From assembly GCA_964036315.1 (NCBI GenBank), contig OZ038479.1:60639393-60703392 (forward strand): a stretch of DNA of 64,000 nt. Direction: 5' to 3'. The translations under genes and the position numbers were made by a program. Source of the stretch: Acanthosepion esculentum (Eukaryota > Mollusca > Cephalopoda > Sepiida > Sepiidae). Every line of letters begins with the position of its first letter. The stretch's first letter is position 1. The notes under the pieces were generated by a model. The model saw nothing but the letters and a program-made list of their open reading frames with translations, had not been told where the DNA came from and did no database searches. Below are positions 44,201-59,100 of this stretch, one piece after another.

Positions 44201-46019
44201 AGAATAAAAAAGTTAGAATGCAAATAGAAATATTGCATATTTTGTTATTTTTCCATAGAAAAGTTAGAAAACATATTGAAATATTGCATTTTTTGTTATT
44301 TTGGAATAAAAAAGTTCGAATGCAAATAGAAGTATTGCATATTTTGATATGTTTCAATAGAAAAGTTAGAAAACATTGAAATATTGCATTTTTTGTTATT
44401 TTGGAATAAAAAAGTTAGAATGCAAATAGAAATATTGCATATTTTGATATTTTTCAATAGAAAAATTAGAAAACACATTGAAATATTGCATCTTTTGTTA
44501 TTTTGCAATAAAAAAGTTAGAATGCAAATAGAAATAATGTATATTTTTATATTTTTCAATAGAAAAGTTAGAAAACATTGAAATATTGCATTTTTTGTTA
44601 TTTTGGAATAAAAAAGTTAGAATGCAAATAGAAATATTGTATATTTTGATATGTTTCATTAGAAAAGTTAGAAAACATATTGAAATATTGCATTTTTTGT
44701 TATTTTGGAATAAAAAAGTTAGAATGAAAATAGAAATATTGCATATTTTGATATTTTTCAATAGAAAAGTTAGAAAACACATTGAAATATTGCATCTTTT
44801 GTTATTTTGCAATAAAAAAGTTAGAATGCAAATAGAAATAATGTATATTTTTATATTTTTCAATAGAAAAGTTAGAAAACATATTGAAATATTGCATCTT
44901 TTGTTATTTTGGAATAAAAACATTAGAATGCAAATAGAAATATTGCATATTTTGATATGTTTCAATAGAAAAGTTAGAAAACATATTGAAATATTGCATT
45001 TTTTGTTATTTTGGAATAAAAAAGTTAGAATGCAAATAGAAATATTGCATATTTTGATATGTTTCAATAGAAAAGTTAGAAAACACATTGAAATATTGCA
45101 TCTTTTGTTATTTTGGAATAAAAAAGTTAGAATGCAAATAGAAATAATGTATATTTTTATATTTTTCAATAGAAAAGTTAGAAAACATATTGAAATATTG
45201 CATCTTTTGTTATTTTGCAATAAAAAAGTTAGAATGCAAATAGAAATATTGCATATTTTGATATGTTTCAATAGAAGAGTTAGAAAACATATTGAAATAT
45301 TGCATTTTTTGTTATTTTGGAATAAAAAAGTTCGAATGCAAATAGAAGTATTGCATATTTTGATATGTTTCAATAGAAAAGTTAGAAAACATTGAAATAT
45401 TGCATTTTTTGTTATTTTGGAATAAAAAAGTTAGAATGCAAATAGAAATATTGCATATTTTGATATATTTCAATAGAAAAGTTAGAAAACACATTGAAAT
45501 ATTGCATCTTTTGTTATTTTGGAATAAAAAAGTTAGAATGCAAATAGAAATAATGTATATTTTTATATTTTTCAATAGAAAAGTTAGAAAACATATTGAA
45601 ATATTGCATCTTTTGTTATTTTGCAATAAAAAAGTTAGAATGCAAATAGAAATATTGCATATTTTGTTATTTTTCCATAGAAAAGTTAGAAAACATATTG
45701 AAATATTGCATTTTTTGTTATTTTGGAATAAAAAAGTTCGAATGCAAATGGAAATATTGCATATTTTGATATTTTTCAATAGAAAAGTTAGAAAACACAT
45801 TGAAATATTGCATCTTTTGTTATTTTGCAATAAAAAAGTTAGAATGCAAATAGAAATAATGTATATTTTTATATTTTTCAATAGAAAAGTTAGAAAACAT
45901 ATTGAAATATTGCATCTTTTGTTATTTTGGAATAAAAACGTTAGAATGCAAATAGAAATATTGCATATTTTGTTATTTTTCAATAGAAAAGTTAGAAAAC
46001 ATATTGAAATATTACATTT

Positions 46020-46931
46020 TTTGTTATTTTGGAATAAAAAAGTTAGAATGCAAATAGAAATATTGCATATCTTGATATATTTCAATAGAAAAGTTAGAAA
46101 ACACATTGAAATATTGCATCTTTTGTTATTTTGGAATAAAAAAGTTAGAATGCAAATAGAAATAATGTATATTTTTATATTTTTCAATAGAAAAGTTAGA
46201 AAACATATTGAAATATTGCATCTTTTGTTATTTTGCAATAAAAAAGTTAGAATGCAAATAGAAATATTGCATATTTTGATATGTTTCAATAGAAAAGTTA
46301 GAAAACATTGAAATATTGCATCTTTTGTTGTTTTGCAATAAAAACGTTAGAATGCAAATAGAAATATTGCATATTTTGTTATTTTTCAATAGAAAAGTTA
46401 GAAAACATATTGAAATATAGCATCTTTTGTTATTTTAGAATAAAAAAGTTAGAATGCAAATAGAAATATTGCATATTTTGTTATTTTCCCATAGAAAAGT
46501 TAGAAAACATATTGAAATATTGCATTTTTTGTTATTTTGGAATAAAAAAGTTCGAATGCAAATAGAAGTATTGCATATTTTGATATGTTTCAATAGAAAA
46601 GTTACAAAACATTGAAATATTGCATTTTTTGTTATTTTGGAATAAAAAAGTTAGAATGCAAATAGAAATATTGCATATTTTGATATTTTTCAATAGAAAA
46701 GTTAGAAAACACATTGAAATATTGCATCTTTTGTTATTTTGCAATAAAAAAGTTAGAATGCAAATAGAAATAATGTATATTTTTATATTTTTCAATAGAA
46801 AAGTTAGAAAACATTGAAATATTGCATTTTTTGTTATTTTGGAATAAAAAAGTTAGAATGCAAATAGAAATATTGTATATTTTGATATGTTTCATTGGAA
46901 AAGTTAGAAAACATATTGAAATATTGCATTT
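46020..46931. repeat. 912-bp duplicated block, first unit
   Basis: The block matches 46,932 onward at an offset of 912 bp (nine dimers minus 6 bp, the 6 bp being three 2-bp-deleted monomers). A good marker is GCATATCTTGATATATTTC at about 46,065 and 46,977. Other shared states are TTTGTTGTTTTGCAAT, GAAATATAGCATC, TATTTTCCCATAG and GTTACAAAACATTG. Confidence 0.8.
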
Positions 46932-47843
46932 TTTGTTATTTTGGAATAAAAAAGTTAGAATGCAAATAGAAATATTGCATATCTTGATATATTTCAATAG
47001 AAAAGTTAGAAAACACATTGAAATATTGCATCTTTTGTTATTTTGGAATAAAAAAGTTAGAATGCAAATAGAAATAATGTATATTTTTATATTTTTCAAT
47101 AGAAAAGTTAGAAAACATATTGAAATATTGCATCTTTTGTTATTTTGCAATAAAAAAGTTAGAATGCAAATAGAAATATTGCATATTTTGATATGTTTCA
47201 ATAGAAAAGTTAGAAAACATTGAAATATTGCATCTTTTGTTGTTTTGCAATAAAAACGTTAGAATGCAAATAGAAATATTGCATATTTTGTTATTTTTCA
47301 ATAGAAAAGTTAGAAAACATATTGAAATATAGCATCTTTTGTTATTTTAGAATAAAAAAGTTAGAATGCAAATAGAAATATTGCATATTTTGTTATTTTC
47401 CCATAGAAAAGTTAGAAAACATATTGAAATATTGCATTTTTTGTTATTTTGGAATAAAAAAGTTCGAATGCAAATAGAAGTATTGCATATTTTGATATGT
47501 TTCAATAGAAAAGTTACAAAACATTGAAATATTGCATTTTTTGTTATTTTGGAATAAAAAAGTTAGAATGCAAATAGAAATATTGCATATTTTGATATTT
47601 TTCAATAGAAAAGTTAGAAAACACATTGAAATATTGCATCTTTTGTTATTTTGCAATAAAAAAGTTAGAATGCAAATAGAAATAATGTATATTTTTATAT
47701 TTTTCAATAGAAAAGTTAGAAAACATTGAAATATTGCATTTTTTGTTATTTTGGAATAAAAAAGTTAGAATGCAAATAGAAATATTGTATATTTTGATAT
47801 GTTTCATTGGAAAAGTTAGAAAACATATTGAAATATTGCATTT
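46932..47843. repeat. 912-bp duplicated block, second unit
   Basis: This is the second unit of the 912-bp tandem pair. Its marker series TTTGTTGTTTTGC, GAAATATAGCATC, TATTTTCCCATAG, GTTACAAAACATTG and TTTCATTGGAAAAG is then repeated once more to the right at an offset of 1,524 bp. The same sequence therefore took part in two successive duplications. Confidence 0.8.
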
Positions 47844-48493
47844 TTTGTTATTTTGGAATAAAAAAGTTAGAATGCAAATAGAAATATTGCATATTTTGAT
47901 ATTTTTCAATAGAAAAGTTAGAAAACACATTGAAATATTGCATCTTTTGTTATTTTGCAATAAAAAAGTTAGAATGCAAATAGAAATAATGTATATTTTT
48001 ATATTTTTCAATAGAAAAGTTAGAAAACATATTGAAATATTGCATCTTTTGTTATTTTGGAATAAAAACGTTAGAATGCAAATAGAAATATTGCATATTT
48101 TGATATGGTTCAATAGAAAAGTTAGAAAACATATTGAAATATTGCATTATTTGTTATTTTGGAATAAAAAAGTTAGAATGCAAATGGAAATATTGCATAT
48201 TTTGATATTTTTCAATAGAAAAGTTAGAAAACACATTGAAATATTGCATCTTTTGTTATTTTGCAATAAAAAAGTTAGAATGCAAATAGAAATAATGTAT
48301 ATTTTTATATTTTTCAATAGAAAAGTTAGAAAACATATTGAAATATTGCATCTTTTGTTATTTTGGAATAAAAACGTTAGAATGCAAATAGAAATATTGC
48401 ATATTTTGTTATTTTTCAATAGAAAAGTTAGAAAACATATTGAAATATTACATTTTTTGTTATTTTGGAATAAAAAAGTTAGAATGCAAATAG

Positions 48494-49970
48494 AAATATT
48501 GCATATCTTGATATATTTCAATAGAAAAGTTAGAAAACACATTGAAATATTGCATCTTTTGTTATTTTGGAATAAAAAAGTTAGAATGCAAATAGAAATA
48601 ATGTATATTTTTATATTTTTCAATAGAAAAGTTAGAAAACATATTGAAATATTGCATCTTTTGTTTTTTTGCAATAAAAAAGTTAGAATGCAAATAGAAA
48701 TATTGCATATTTTGATATGTTTCAATAGAAAAGTTAGAAAACATTGAAATATTGCATCTTTTGTTGTTTTGCAATAAAAACGTTAGAATGCAAATAGAAA
48801 TATTGCATATTTTGTTATTTTTCAATAGAAAAGTTAGAAAACATATTGAAATATAGCATCTTTTGTTATTTTAGAATAAAAAAGTTAGAATGCAAATAGA
48901 AATATTGCATATTTTGTTATTTTCCCATAGAAAAGTTAGAAAACATATTGAAATATTGCATTTTTTGTTATTTTGGAATAAAAAAGTTCGAATGCAAATA
49001 GAAGTATTGCATATTTTGATATGTTTCAATAGAAAAGTTACAAAACATTGAAATATTGCATTTTTTGTTATTTTGGAATAAAAAAGTTAGAATGCAAATA
49101 GAAATATTGCATATTTTGATATTTTTCAATAGAAAAGTTAGAAAACACATTGAAATATTGCATCTTTTGTTATTTTGCAATAAAAAAGTTAGAATGCAAA
49201 TAGAAATAATGTATATTTTTATATTTTTCAATAGAAAAGTTAGAAAACATTGAAATATTGCATTTTTTGTTATTTTGGAATAAAAAAGTTAGAATGCAAA
49301 TAGAAATATTGTATATTTTGATATGTTTCATTGGAAAAGTTAGAAAACATATTGAAATATTGCATTTTTTGTTATTTTGGAATAAAAAAGTTAGAATGCA
49401 AATAGAAATATTGCATATTTTGATATTTTTCAATAGAAAAGTTAGAAAACACATTGAAATATTGCATCTTTTGTTATTTTGCAATAAAAAAGTTAGAATG
49501 CAAATAGAAATAATGTATATTTTTATATTTTTCAATAGAAAAGTTAGAAAACATATTGAAATATTGCATCTTTTGTTATTTTGGAATAAAAACGTTAGAA
49601 TGCAAATAGAAATATTGCATATTTTGATATGGTTCAATAGAAAAGTTAGAAAACATATTGAAATATTGCATTATTTGTTATTTTGGAATAAAAAAGTTAG
49701 AATGCAAATGGAAATATTGCATATTTTGATATTTTTCAATAGAAAAGTTAGAAAACACATTGAAATATTGCATCTTTTGTTATTTTGCAATAAAAAAGTT
49801 AGAATGCAAATAGAAATAATGTATATTTTTATATTTTTCAATAGAAAAGTTAGAAAACATATTGAAATATTGCATCTCTTGTTATTTTGGAATAAAAACG
49901 TTAGAATGCAAATAGAAATATTGCATATTTTGTTATTTTTCAATAGAAAAGTTAGAAAACATATTGAAAT
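48494..49970. repeat. 1,524-bp duplication, second unit
   Basis: About 46,970-48,440 recurs here at an offset of 1,524 bp (15 dimers minus 6 bp). The marker CATATCTTG lies at 46,978 and 48,502. TATGGTTCAATAG occurs in both, at about 48,105 and 49,629. The match ends near 49,970, where the first unit has ATTACATTTTTTG and this one has ATTGCATTTTTTG followed by GTTCGAATGC. Confidence 0.8.
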
Positions 49971-50170
49971 ATTGCATTTTTTGTTATTTTGGAATAAAAA
50001 AGTTCGAATGCAAATAGAAATATTGCATATTTTGATATTTTTCAATAGAAAAGTTAGAAAACACATTGAAATATTGCATCTTTTGTTATTTTGCAATAAA
50101 AAAGTTAGAATGCAAATAGAAATAATGTATATTTTTATATTTTTCAATAGAAAAGTTAGAAAACATTGAA

Positions 50171-53100
50171 ATGTTGCATTTTTTGTTATTTTGGAATAAA
50201 AAAGTTAGAATGCAAATAGAAATATTGCATATTTTTATATGTTTCATTAGAAAAGTTAGAAAACACATTGAAATATTGCATTTTTTGTTATTTTGGAATA
50301 AAAAAGTTAGAATGAAAATAGAAATATTGCATATTTTGATATTTTTCAATAGTAATGTTAGAAAACACATTGAAATATTGCATCTTTTGTTATTTTGCAA
50401 TAAAAAAGTTAGAATGCAAATAGAAATAATGTATATTTTTATATTTTTCAACAGAAAAGTTAGAAAACATATTGAAATATTGCATCTTTTGTTATTTTGG
50501 AATAAAAACGTTAGAATGCAAATAGAAATATTGCATATTTTGTTATTTTTCGATAGAAAAGTTAGAAAACATATTGAAATATTGCATTTTTTGTTATTTT
50601 GGAATAAAAAAGTTAGAATGCAAATAGAAATATTGCATATTTTGATATGTTTCAATAGAAAAGTTAGAAAACACATTGAAATATTGCATCTTTTTTTATT
50701 TTGCTATAAAAAAGTTAGAATGCAAATAGAAATATTGCATATTTTGTTATTTTTCAATAGAAAAGTTAGAAAACACATTGAAATATTGCATCTTTTGTTA
50801 TTTTGCAATAAAAACGTTAGAATGCAAATAGAAATATTGCATATTTTGTTATTTTTCAATAGAAAAGTTAGAAAACATATTGAAATATTGCATTTTTTGT
50901 TATTTTGGAATAAAAAAGTTTGAATGCAAATAGAAATATTGTATATTTTGATATTTTTCAATAGAAAAGTTAGAAAACATTGAAATATTGCATTTTTTGT
51001 TATTTTGGAATAAAAAAGTTAGAATGCAAATAGAAATATTGCATATTTTGATATGTTTCATTAGAAAAGTTAGAAAACATATAGAAATATTGCATCTTTT
51101 GTTATTTTGCAATAAAAAAGTTAGAATGCAAATAGAAATAATGTATATTTTTCAATAGAAAAGTTTGAAAACATATTGAAATATTCCATCTTTTGTTATT
51201 TTGGAATAAAAACGTTAGAATGCAAATAGAAATATTGCATATTTTGTTATTTTTCAATAGAAAAGTTAGAAAACATATTGAAATATTGCATTTTTTGTTA
51301 TTTTGGAATAAAAAAGTTAGAATGCAAATAGAAATATTGCTTATTTTGATATGTTTCAATAGAAAAGATAGAAAACACATTGAAATATTGCATCTTTTTT
51401 TATTTTGCAATAAAAAAGTTAGAATGCAAATCGACATAATGTATATTTTGTTATTTTTCAATAGAAAAGTTAGAAAACATATTGAAATATTGCATTTTTT
51501 GTTATTTTGGAATAAAAAAGTTCGAATGCAAATAGAAATATTGCATATTTTGATATTTTTCAATAGAAAAGTTAGAAAACACATTGAAATATTGCATCTT
51601 TTGTTATTTTGCAATAAAAAAGTTAGAATGCAAATAGAAATAATGTATATTTTTATATTTTTCAATAGAAAAGTTAGAAAACATATTGAAATATTGCATC
51701 TTTTGTTATTTTGGAATAAAAACGTTAGAATGCAAATAGAAATATTGCATATTTTGATATGTTTCAATAGAAAAGTTAGAAAACATATTGAAATATTGCA
51801 TTATTTGTTATTTTGGAATAAAAAAGTTAGAATGCAAATGGAAATATTGCATATTTTGATATTTTTCAATAGAAAAGTTGGAAAACACATTGAAATATTG
51901 CATCTTTTGTTATTTTGCAATAAAAAAGTTAGAATGCAAATAGAAATAATGTATTTTTTTATATTTTTCAATAGAAAAGTTAGAAAACATATTGAAATAT
52001 TACATCTTTTGTTATTTTGGAATAAAAACGTTAGAATGCAAATAGAAATATTGCATATTTTGTTATTTTTCAATAGAAAAGTTAGAAAACATATTGAAAT
52101 ATTGCATTTTTTGTTATTTTGGAATAAAAAAGTTAGAATGCAAATAGAAATATTGCCTATTTTGATGTTTCAATAGAAAAGTTAGAAAACACATTGAAAT
52201 ATTGCATCTTTTTTTATTTTGCTATAAAAAAGTTAGAATGCAAATAGAAATATTGCATATTTTGTTATTTTTCAATAGAAAAGTTAGAAAACACATTGAA
52301 ATATTGCATATTTTGTTATTTTTCAATAGAAAAGTTAGAAAACATATTGAAATATTGCATTTTTTGTTATTTTGGAATAAAAAAGTTAGAATGCAAATAG
52401 AAATATTGCATATTTTGATATTTTTCAATAGAAAAGTTAGAAAACACATTGAAATATTGCATCTTTTGTTATTTTGCAATAAAAAAGTTAGAATGCAAAT
52501 AGAAATAATGTATATTTTTATATTTTGGAATAAAAAAGTTCGAATGCAAATAGAAATATTGCATATTTTGATATGTTTCAATAGAAAAGTTAGAAAACAT
52601 ATTGAAATATTGCATTTTTTGTCATTTTGGAATAAAAAAGTTAGAATGCAAATAGAAATATTGCATATTTTGATATTTTTCAATAGAAAAGTTAGAAAAC
52701 ACATTGAAATATTGCATCTTTTGTTATTTTGGAATAAAAAAGTTAGAATGCAAATAGAAATAATGTATGTTTTTATATTTTTCAATAGAAAAGTTAGAAA
52801 ACATTGAAATATTGCATCTTTTGTTATTTTGCAATAAAAAAGTTAGAATGCAAATAGAAATATTGCATATTTTGATATGTTTCAATAGAAAAGTTAGAAA
52901 ACATATTGAAATATTGCATCTTTTGTTATTTTGCACTAAAAAAGTTAGAATGCAAATAGAAATAATGTATATTTTTATATTTTTCAATAGAAAAGTTAGA
53001 AAACATTGAAATATTGCATTTTTTGTTATTTTGGAATAAAAAAGTTAGAATGCAAATAGAAATAATGTATATTTTTATATTTTTCAATAGAAAAGTTAGA

Positions 53101-56100
53101 AAACATATTGAAATATTGCATCTTTTGTTATTTTGGAATAAAAACGTTAGAATGCAAATAGAAATATTGCATATTTTGTTATTTTTCAATAGAAAAGTTA
53201 GAAAACATATTGAAATATTGCATTTTTTGTTATTTTGGAATAAAAAAGTTAGAATGCAAATAGAAATATTGCTTATTTTGATATGTTTCAATAGAAAAGT
53301 TAGAAAACACATTGAAATATTGCATCTTTTTTTATTTTGCAATAAAAAAGTTAGAATGCAAATAGAAATATTGCATATTTTGTTATTTTTCAATAGAAAA
53401 GTTAGAAAACATATTGAAATATTACATTTTTTGTTATTTTGGAATAAAAATTTAGAATGCAAATAGAAATATTGCATATTTTGTTATTTTTCAATAGAAA
53501 AGTTAGAAAACACATTGAAATATTGCATCTTTTGTTATTTTGGAATAAAAAAGTTAGAATGCAAATAGAAATATTGCATATTTTGATATTTTTCAATAGA
53601 AAAGTTAGAAAACACATTGAAATATTGCATCTTTTGTTATTTTGCAATAAAAAAGTTAGAATGCAAATAGAAATATTGCATATTTTGATATTTTTCAATA
53701 GAAAAGTTAGAAAACACATTGAAATATTGCATCTTTTGTTATTTTGCAATAAAAACGTTAGAATGCAAATAGAAATATTGCATATTTTGTTATTTTTCAA
53801 TAGAAAAGTTAGAAAACATATTGAAATATTGCATTTTTTGTTATTTTGGAATAAAAAAGTTAGAATGCAAATAGAAATATTGCATATTTTGATATTTTTC
53901 AATAGAAAAGTTAGAAAACACATTGAAATATTGCATCTTTTGTTATTTTGCACTAAAAACGTTAGAATGCAAATAGAAATATTGCTTATTTTGATATGTT
54001 TCAATAGAAAAGTTAGAAAACATATTGAAATATTGCATTTTTTGATATTTTGGAATAAAAACGTTAGAATGCAAATAGAAATATTGCATATTTTGTTATT
54101 TTTCAATAGAAAAGTTAGAAAACACATTGAAATATTGCATCTTTTGTTATTTTGCAATAAAAACGTTAGAATGCAAATAGAAATATTGCATATTTTGTTA
54201 TTTTTCAATAGAAAAGTTAGAAAACATATTGAAATATTGCATTTTTTGATATTTTGGAATAAAAAAGTTCGAATGCAAATAGAAATATTGCATATTTTGA
54301 TATGTTTCAATAGAAAAGTTAGAAAACATATTGAAATATTGCATTATTTGTTATTTTGGAATAAAAAAGTTAGAATGCAAATGGAAATATTGCATATTTT
54401 GATATTTTTCAATAGAAAAGTTAGAATGCAAATAGAAATAATGTATATTTTTATATTTTTCAATAGAAAAGTTAGAAAACATATTGAAATATTGCATTTT
54501 TTGTTATTTTGGAATAAAAAAGTTAGAATGCAAATAGAAATATTGCATATTTTGATATGTTTCAATAGAAAAGTTAGAAAACACATTGAAATATTGCATC
54601 TTTTGTTATTTTGGAATAAAAAAGTTAGAATGCAAATAGAAATAATGTATATTTTTATATTTTTCAATAGAAAAGTCAGAAAACATATTGAAATATTGCA
54701 TCTTTTGTTATTTTGCAATAAAAAAGTTAGAATGCAAATAGAAATATTGCATATTTTGATATGTTTCAATAGAAAAGTTAGAAAACACATTGAAATATTG
54801 CATCTTTTTTTATTTTGCTATAAAAAAGTTAGAATGCAAATAGAAATATTGTATATTTTGATATGTTTCATTAGAAAAGTTAGAAAACATATTGAAATAT
54901 TGCATTTTTTGTTATTTTGGAATAAAAAAGTTAGAATGAAAATAGAAATATTGCATATTTTGATATTTTTCAATAGAAAAGTTAGAAAACACATTGAAAT
55001 ATTGCATTTTTTGTTATTTTGGAATAAAAAAGTTAGAATGCAAATAGAAATATTGCATATTTTGATATGTTTCAATAGAAAAGTTAGAAAACACATTGAA
55101 ATATTGCATCTTTTGTTATTTTGCAATAAAAAAGTTAGAATGCAAATAGAAATATTGCATAATTTGTTATTTTTCAATAGAAAAGTTAGAAAACATATTG
55201 AAATATTGCATTTTTTGTTATTTTAGAATAAAAAAGTTAGAATGCAAATAGAAATATTGCATATTTTGTTATTTTTCAATAGAAAAGTTAGAAAACATAT
55301 TGAAATATTGCATTTTTTGTTATTTTGGAATAAAAAAGTTAGAATGCAAATAGAAATATTGCATATTTTGATATGTTTCAATAGAAAAGTTAGAAAACAC
55401 ATTGAAATATTGCATCTTTTATTATTTTGCAATAAAAAAGTTAGAATGCAAATAGAAATATTGCATATTTTGTTATTTTTCAATAGAAAAGGTAGAAAAC
55501 ATATTGAAATATTACATTTTTTGTTATTTTTTGAATAAAAAAGTTAGAATGCAAATAGAAATATTGCATATTTTGATATGTTTCAATAGAAAAGTTAGAA
55601 AAGATATTGAAATATTGCATTTTTTGTTATTTTGGAATAAAAAAGTTAGAATGCAAATAGAAATATTGCATATTTTGATATTTTTCAATAGAAAAGTTAG
55701 AAAACACATTGAAATATTGCATCTTTTGTTATTTTGGAATAAAAACGTTAGAATGCAAATAGAAATATTGCATATATTGTTATTTTTCAATAGAAATGTT
55801 AGAAAACATATTGAAATATTGCATTTTTTGTTATTTTGGAATAAAAAAGTTAGAATGCAAATAGAAATATTGCATATTTTGATATGTTTCAATAGAAAAG
55901 TTAGAAAACATATTGAAATATTGCATTTTTTGTTATTTTGTAATAAAAAAGTTAGAATGCAAATGGAAATATTGCATATTTTGATATTTTTCAATAGAAA
56001 AGTAGAGAAAACACATTGTTAATATTGCATCTTTTGTTATTTTGCAATAAAAAAGTTAGAATGCAAATAGAAATAATGTATATTTTTATATTTTTCAATA

Positions 56101-59100
56101 GAAAAGTTAGAAAACTTATTGAAATATTGCATCTTTTGTTATTTTGGAATAAAAACGTTAGAATGCAAATAGAAATATTGAATATTTTGTTACTTTTCAA
56201 TAGAAAAGTTAGAAAACATTGAAATATTGCATTTTTTGTTATTTTGGAATAAAAAAGTTAGAATGCAAATAGAAATATTGCATATTTTGATATGTTTCAA
56301 TAGAAAAGTTAGAAAACACATTGAAAAATTGCATCTTTTTTTATTTTGCAATAAAAAAGTTAGAATGCAAATAGAAATATTGCATATTTTGTTATTTTTC
56401 AATAGAAAAGTTAGAAAACATATTAAAATATTACATTTTTTGTTATTTTGGAATAAAAAAGTTAGAATGCAAATAGAAATATTGCATATTTTGATATTTT
56501 TCAATAGAAAAGTTAGAAAAGACATTGAAATATTGCATCTTTTGTTATTTTGGAATAAAAAAGTTAGAATGCAAATAGAAATAATGTATATTTTTATATT
56601 TTTCAATAGAAAAGTTAGAAAACATATTGAAATATTGCATCTTTTGTTATTTTGCAATAAAAACGTTAGAATGCAAATAGAAATATTGCATATTTTGTTA
56701 TCTTTCAATAGAAAAGTTAGAAAACATATTGAAATATTGCATTTTTTGTTATTTTGGAATAAATACGTTAGAATGCAAATAGAAATATTGCATATTTGGA
56801 TATGTTTCAATAGAAAAGTTAGAAAACATATTGAAATATTGCATTTTTTGTTATTTTGGAATAAAAAAGTTAGAATGCAAATAGAAATATTGCATATTTC
56901 GATATTTTTCAATAGAAAAGTTAGAAAACACGTTGAAATATTACATCTTTTGTTATTTTGCAATAAAAAAGTTAGAATGCAAATAGAAATAATGTATATT
57001 TTCATATTTTTCAATAGAAAAGTTAGAAAACATTGAAATATTGCATCTTTTGTTATTTTGGAATAAAAACGTTAGAATGCAAATAGAAATATTGCATATT
57101 TTGTTATTTTTCAATAGAAAAGTTAGAAAACATATTGAAATATTGCATTTTTTGTTATTTTGGACTAAAAAAATTAGAATGCGAATAGAAATATTGCATA
57201 TTTTGAGATATTTCAATAGAAAAGTTAGAAAACATATTGAAATATTGCATTTTTTGTTATTTTGGAATAAAAAAGTTAGAATGCAAATAGAAATATTGCA
57301 TATTTTGATATTTTTCAATAGAAAAGTTAGAAAACACATTGAAATATTGCATCTTTTGTTATTTTGGAATAATAAAGTTAGAATGCAAATAGAAATAATG
57401 TATATTTTTATATTTTTCAATAGAAAAGTTAGAAAACATATTGAAATATTGCATCTTTTGTTATTTTGCAATAAAAACGTTAGAATGCAAATAGAAATAT
57501 TGCATATTTTGTTATCTTTCAATAGAAAAGTTAGAAAACATATTGAAATATTGCATTTTTTGTTATTTTAGAATAAAAAAGTTAGAATGCAAATAGAAAT
57601 ATTGCATATTTTGTTATTTTTCAATAGAAAAGTTAGAAAACATATTGAAATATTGCATTTTTTGTTATTTTGGAATAAAAAAGTTAGAATGAAAATAGAA
57701 ATATTGCATATTTTGTTATTTTTCAATAGAAAAGTTAGAAAACATATTGAAATATTACATTTTTTGTTATTTTGGAATAAAAAAGTTAGAATGCAAATAG
57801 AAATATTGCATATTTTGATATTTTTCAATAGAAAAGTTAGAAAACACATTGAAATATTGCATCTTTTGTTATTTTGGAATAAAAAAGTTAGAATGCAAAT
57901 AGAAATAATGTATATTTTTATATTTTTCAATAGAAAAGTTAGAAAACATATTGAAATATTGCATTTTTTGTTATTTTGGAATAAAAAAGTTAGAATGCAA
58001 ATAGAAATATTGCATATTTTGATATGTTTCACTAGAAAAGTTAGAAAACATATTGAAATATTGCATATTTTGTTATTTTGGAATAAAAACGTTAGAATGC
58101 AAATAGAAATAATGTATATTTTTATATTTTTCAATAGAAAAGTTAGAAAACACATTGAAATATTGCATCTTTTGTTAGTTTGCAATGAAAAAGTTAGAAT
58201 GCAAATAGAAATACTAAATATTTTGTTATTTTTCAATAGAAAAGTTAGAAAACATATTGAAATATTGCATCTTTTGTTATTTTGGAATAAAAAAGTTAGA
58301 ATGCAAATAGAAATATTGCATATTTTGATATGATTCAATAGAAAAGTTAGAAAACACATTGAAATATTGCATCTTTTATTATTTTGCAATAAAAAAGTTA
58401 GAATGCAAATAGAAATATTGCATATTTTGTTATTTTTCAATAGAAAAGTTAGAAAACTTATTGAAATATTACATTTTTTGTTATTTTTTGAATAAAAAAG
58501 TTAGAATGCAAATAGAAATATTGCATATTTTGTTATTTTTCAATAGAAAAGTTAGAAAACATATTGAAATATTGCATTTTTTGTTATTTTGGAATAAAAA
58601 AGTTAGAATGCAAATAGAAATATTGCATATTTTGATATGTTTCAATAAAAAAGTTAGAAAACATATTGAAATATTGCATTTTTTGTTATTTTGGAATAAA
58701 AAAGTTAGAATGCAAATGGAAATATTGCATATTTTGATATTTTTCAATAGAAAAGTTAGAAAACACATTGAAATATTGCATCTTTTGTTATTTTGCAATA
58801 AAAAAGTTAGAATGCAAATAGAAATAATGTATATTTTTATATTTTTCAATAGAAAAGTTAGAAAACATATTGAAATATTGCATCTTTTGTTATTTTGGAA
58901 TAAAAAAGTTAGAATGCAAATAGAAATAATGTATATTTTTATATTTTTCAATAGAAAAGTTAGAAAACATTGAAATATTGCATCTTTTGTTATTTTGGAA
59001 TAAAAACGTTAGAATGCAAATAGAAATATTGTATATTTTGTTATTTTTCAATAGAAAAGTTAGAAAACATATTGAAATATTGCATTTTTTGTTATTTTGG

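Larger units (their letters stand above)
41228..50170. repeat. Satellite domain 4 (306-bp secondary period)
   Basis: Three-dimer units dominate. A dimer with GGAATAAAAAAG and GATATTTTTC is followed by one with GCAATAAAAAAG and AATAATGTATATTTT, then by one with GGAATAAAAACG or GGAATAAAAAAG. The marker AATAATGTAT occurs at 47,681, 47,985, 48,291 and 48,597. It occurs again at 49,205, 49,509, 49,815, 50,121 and 50,425, just past the nominal border. Spacing is 304-306 bp within each run, with a double step of 608 between them. The 2-bp-deleted A monomer (GAAAACATTG) is especially frequent here, as are GTTCGAATGC, GAAGTATTGC and TTTCCATAGAAAAG. Confidence 0.8.
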
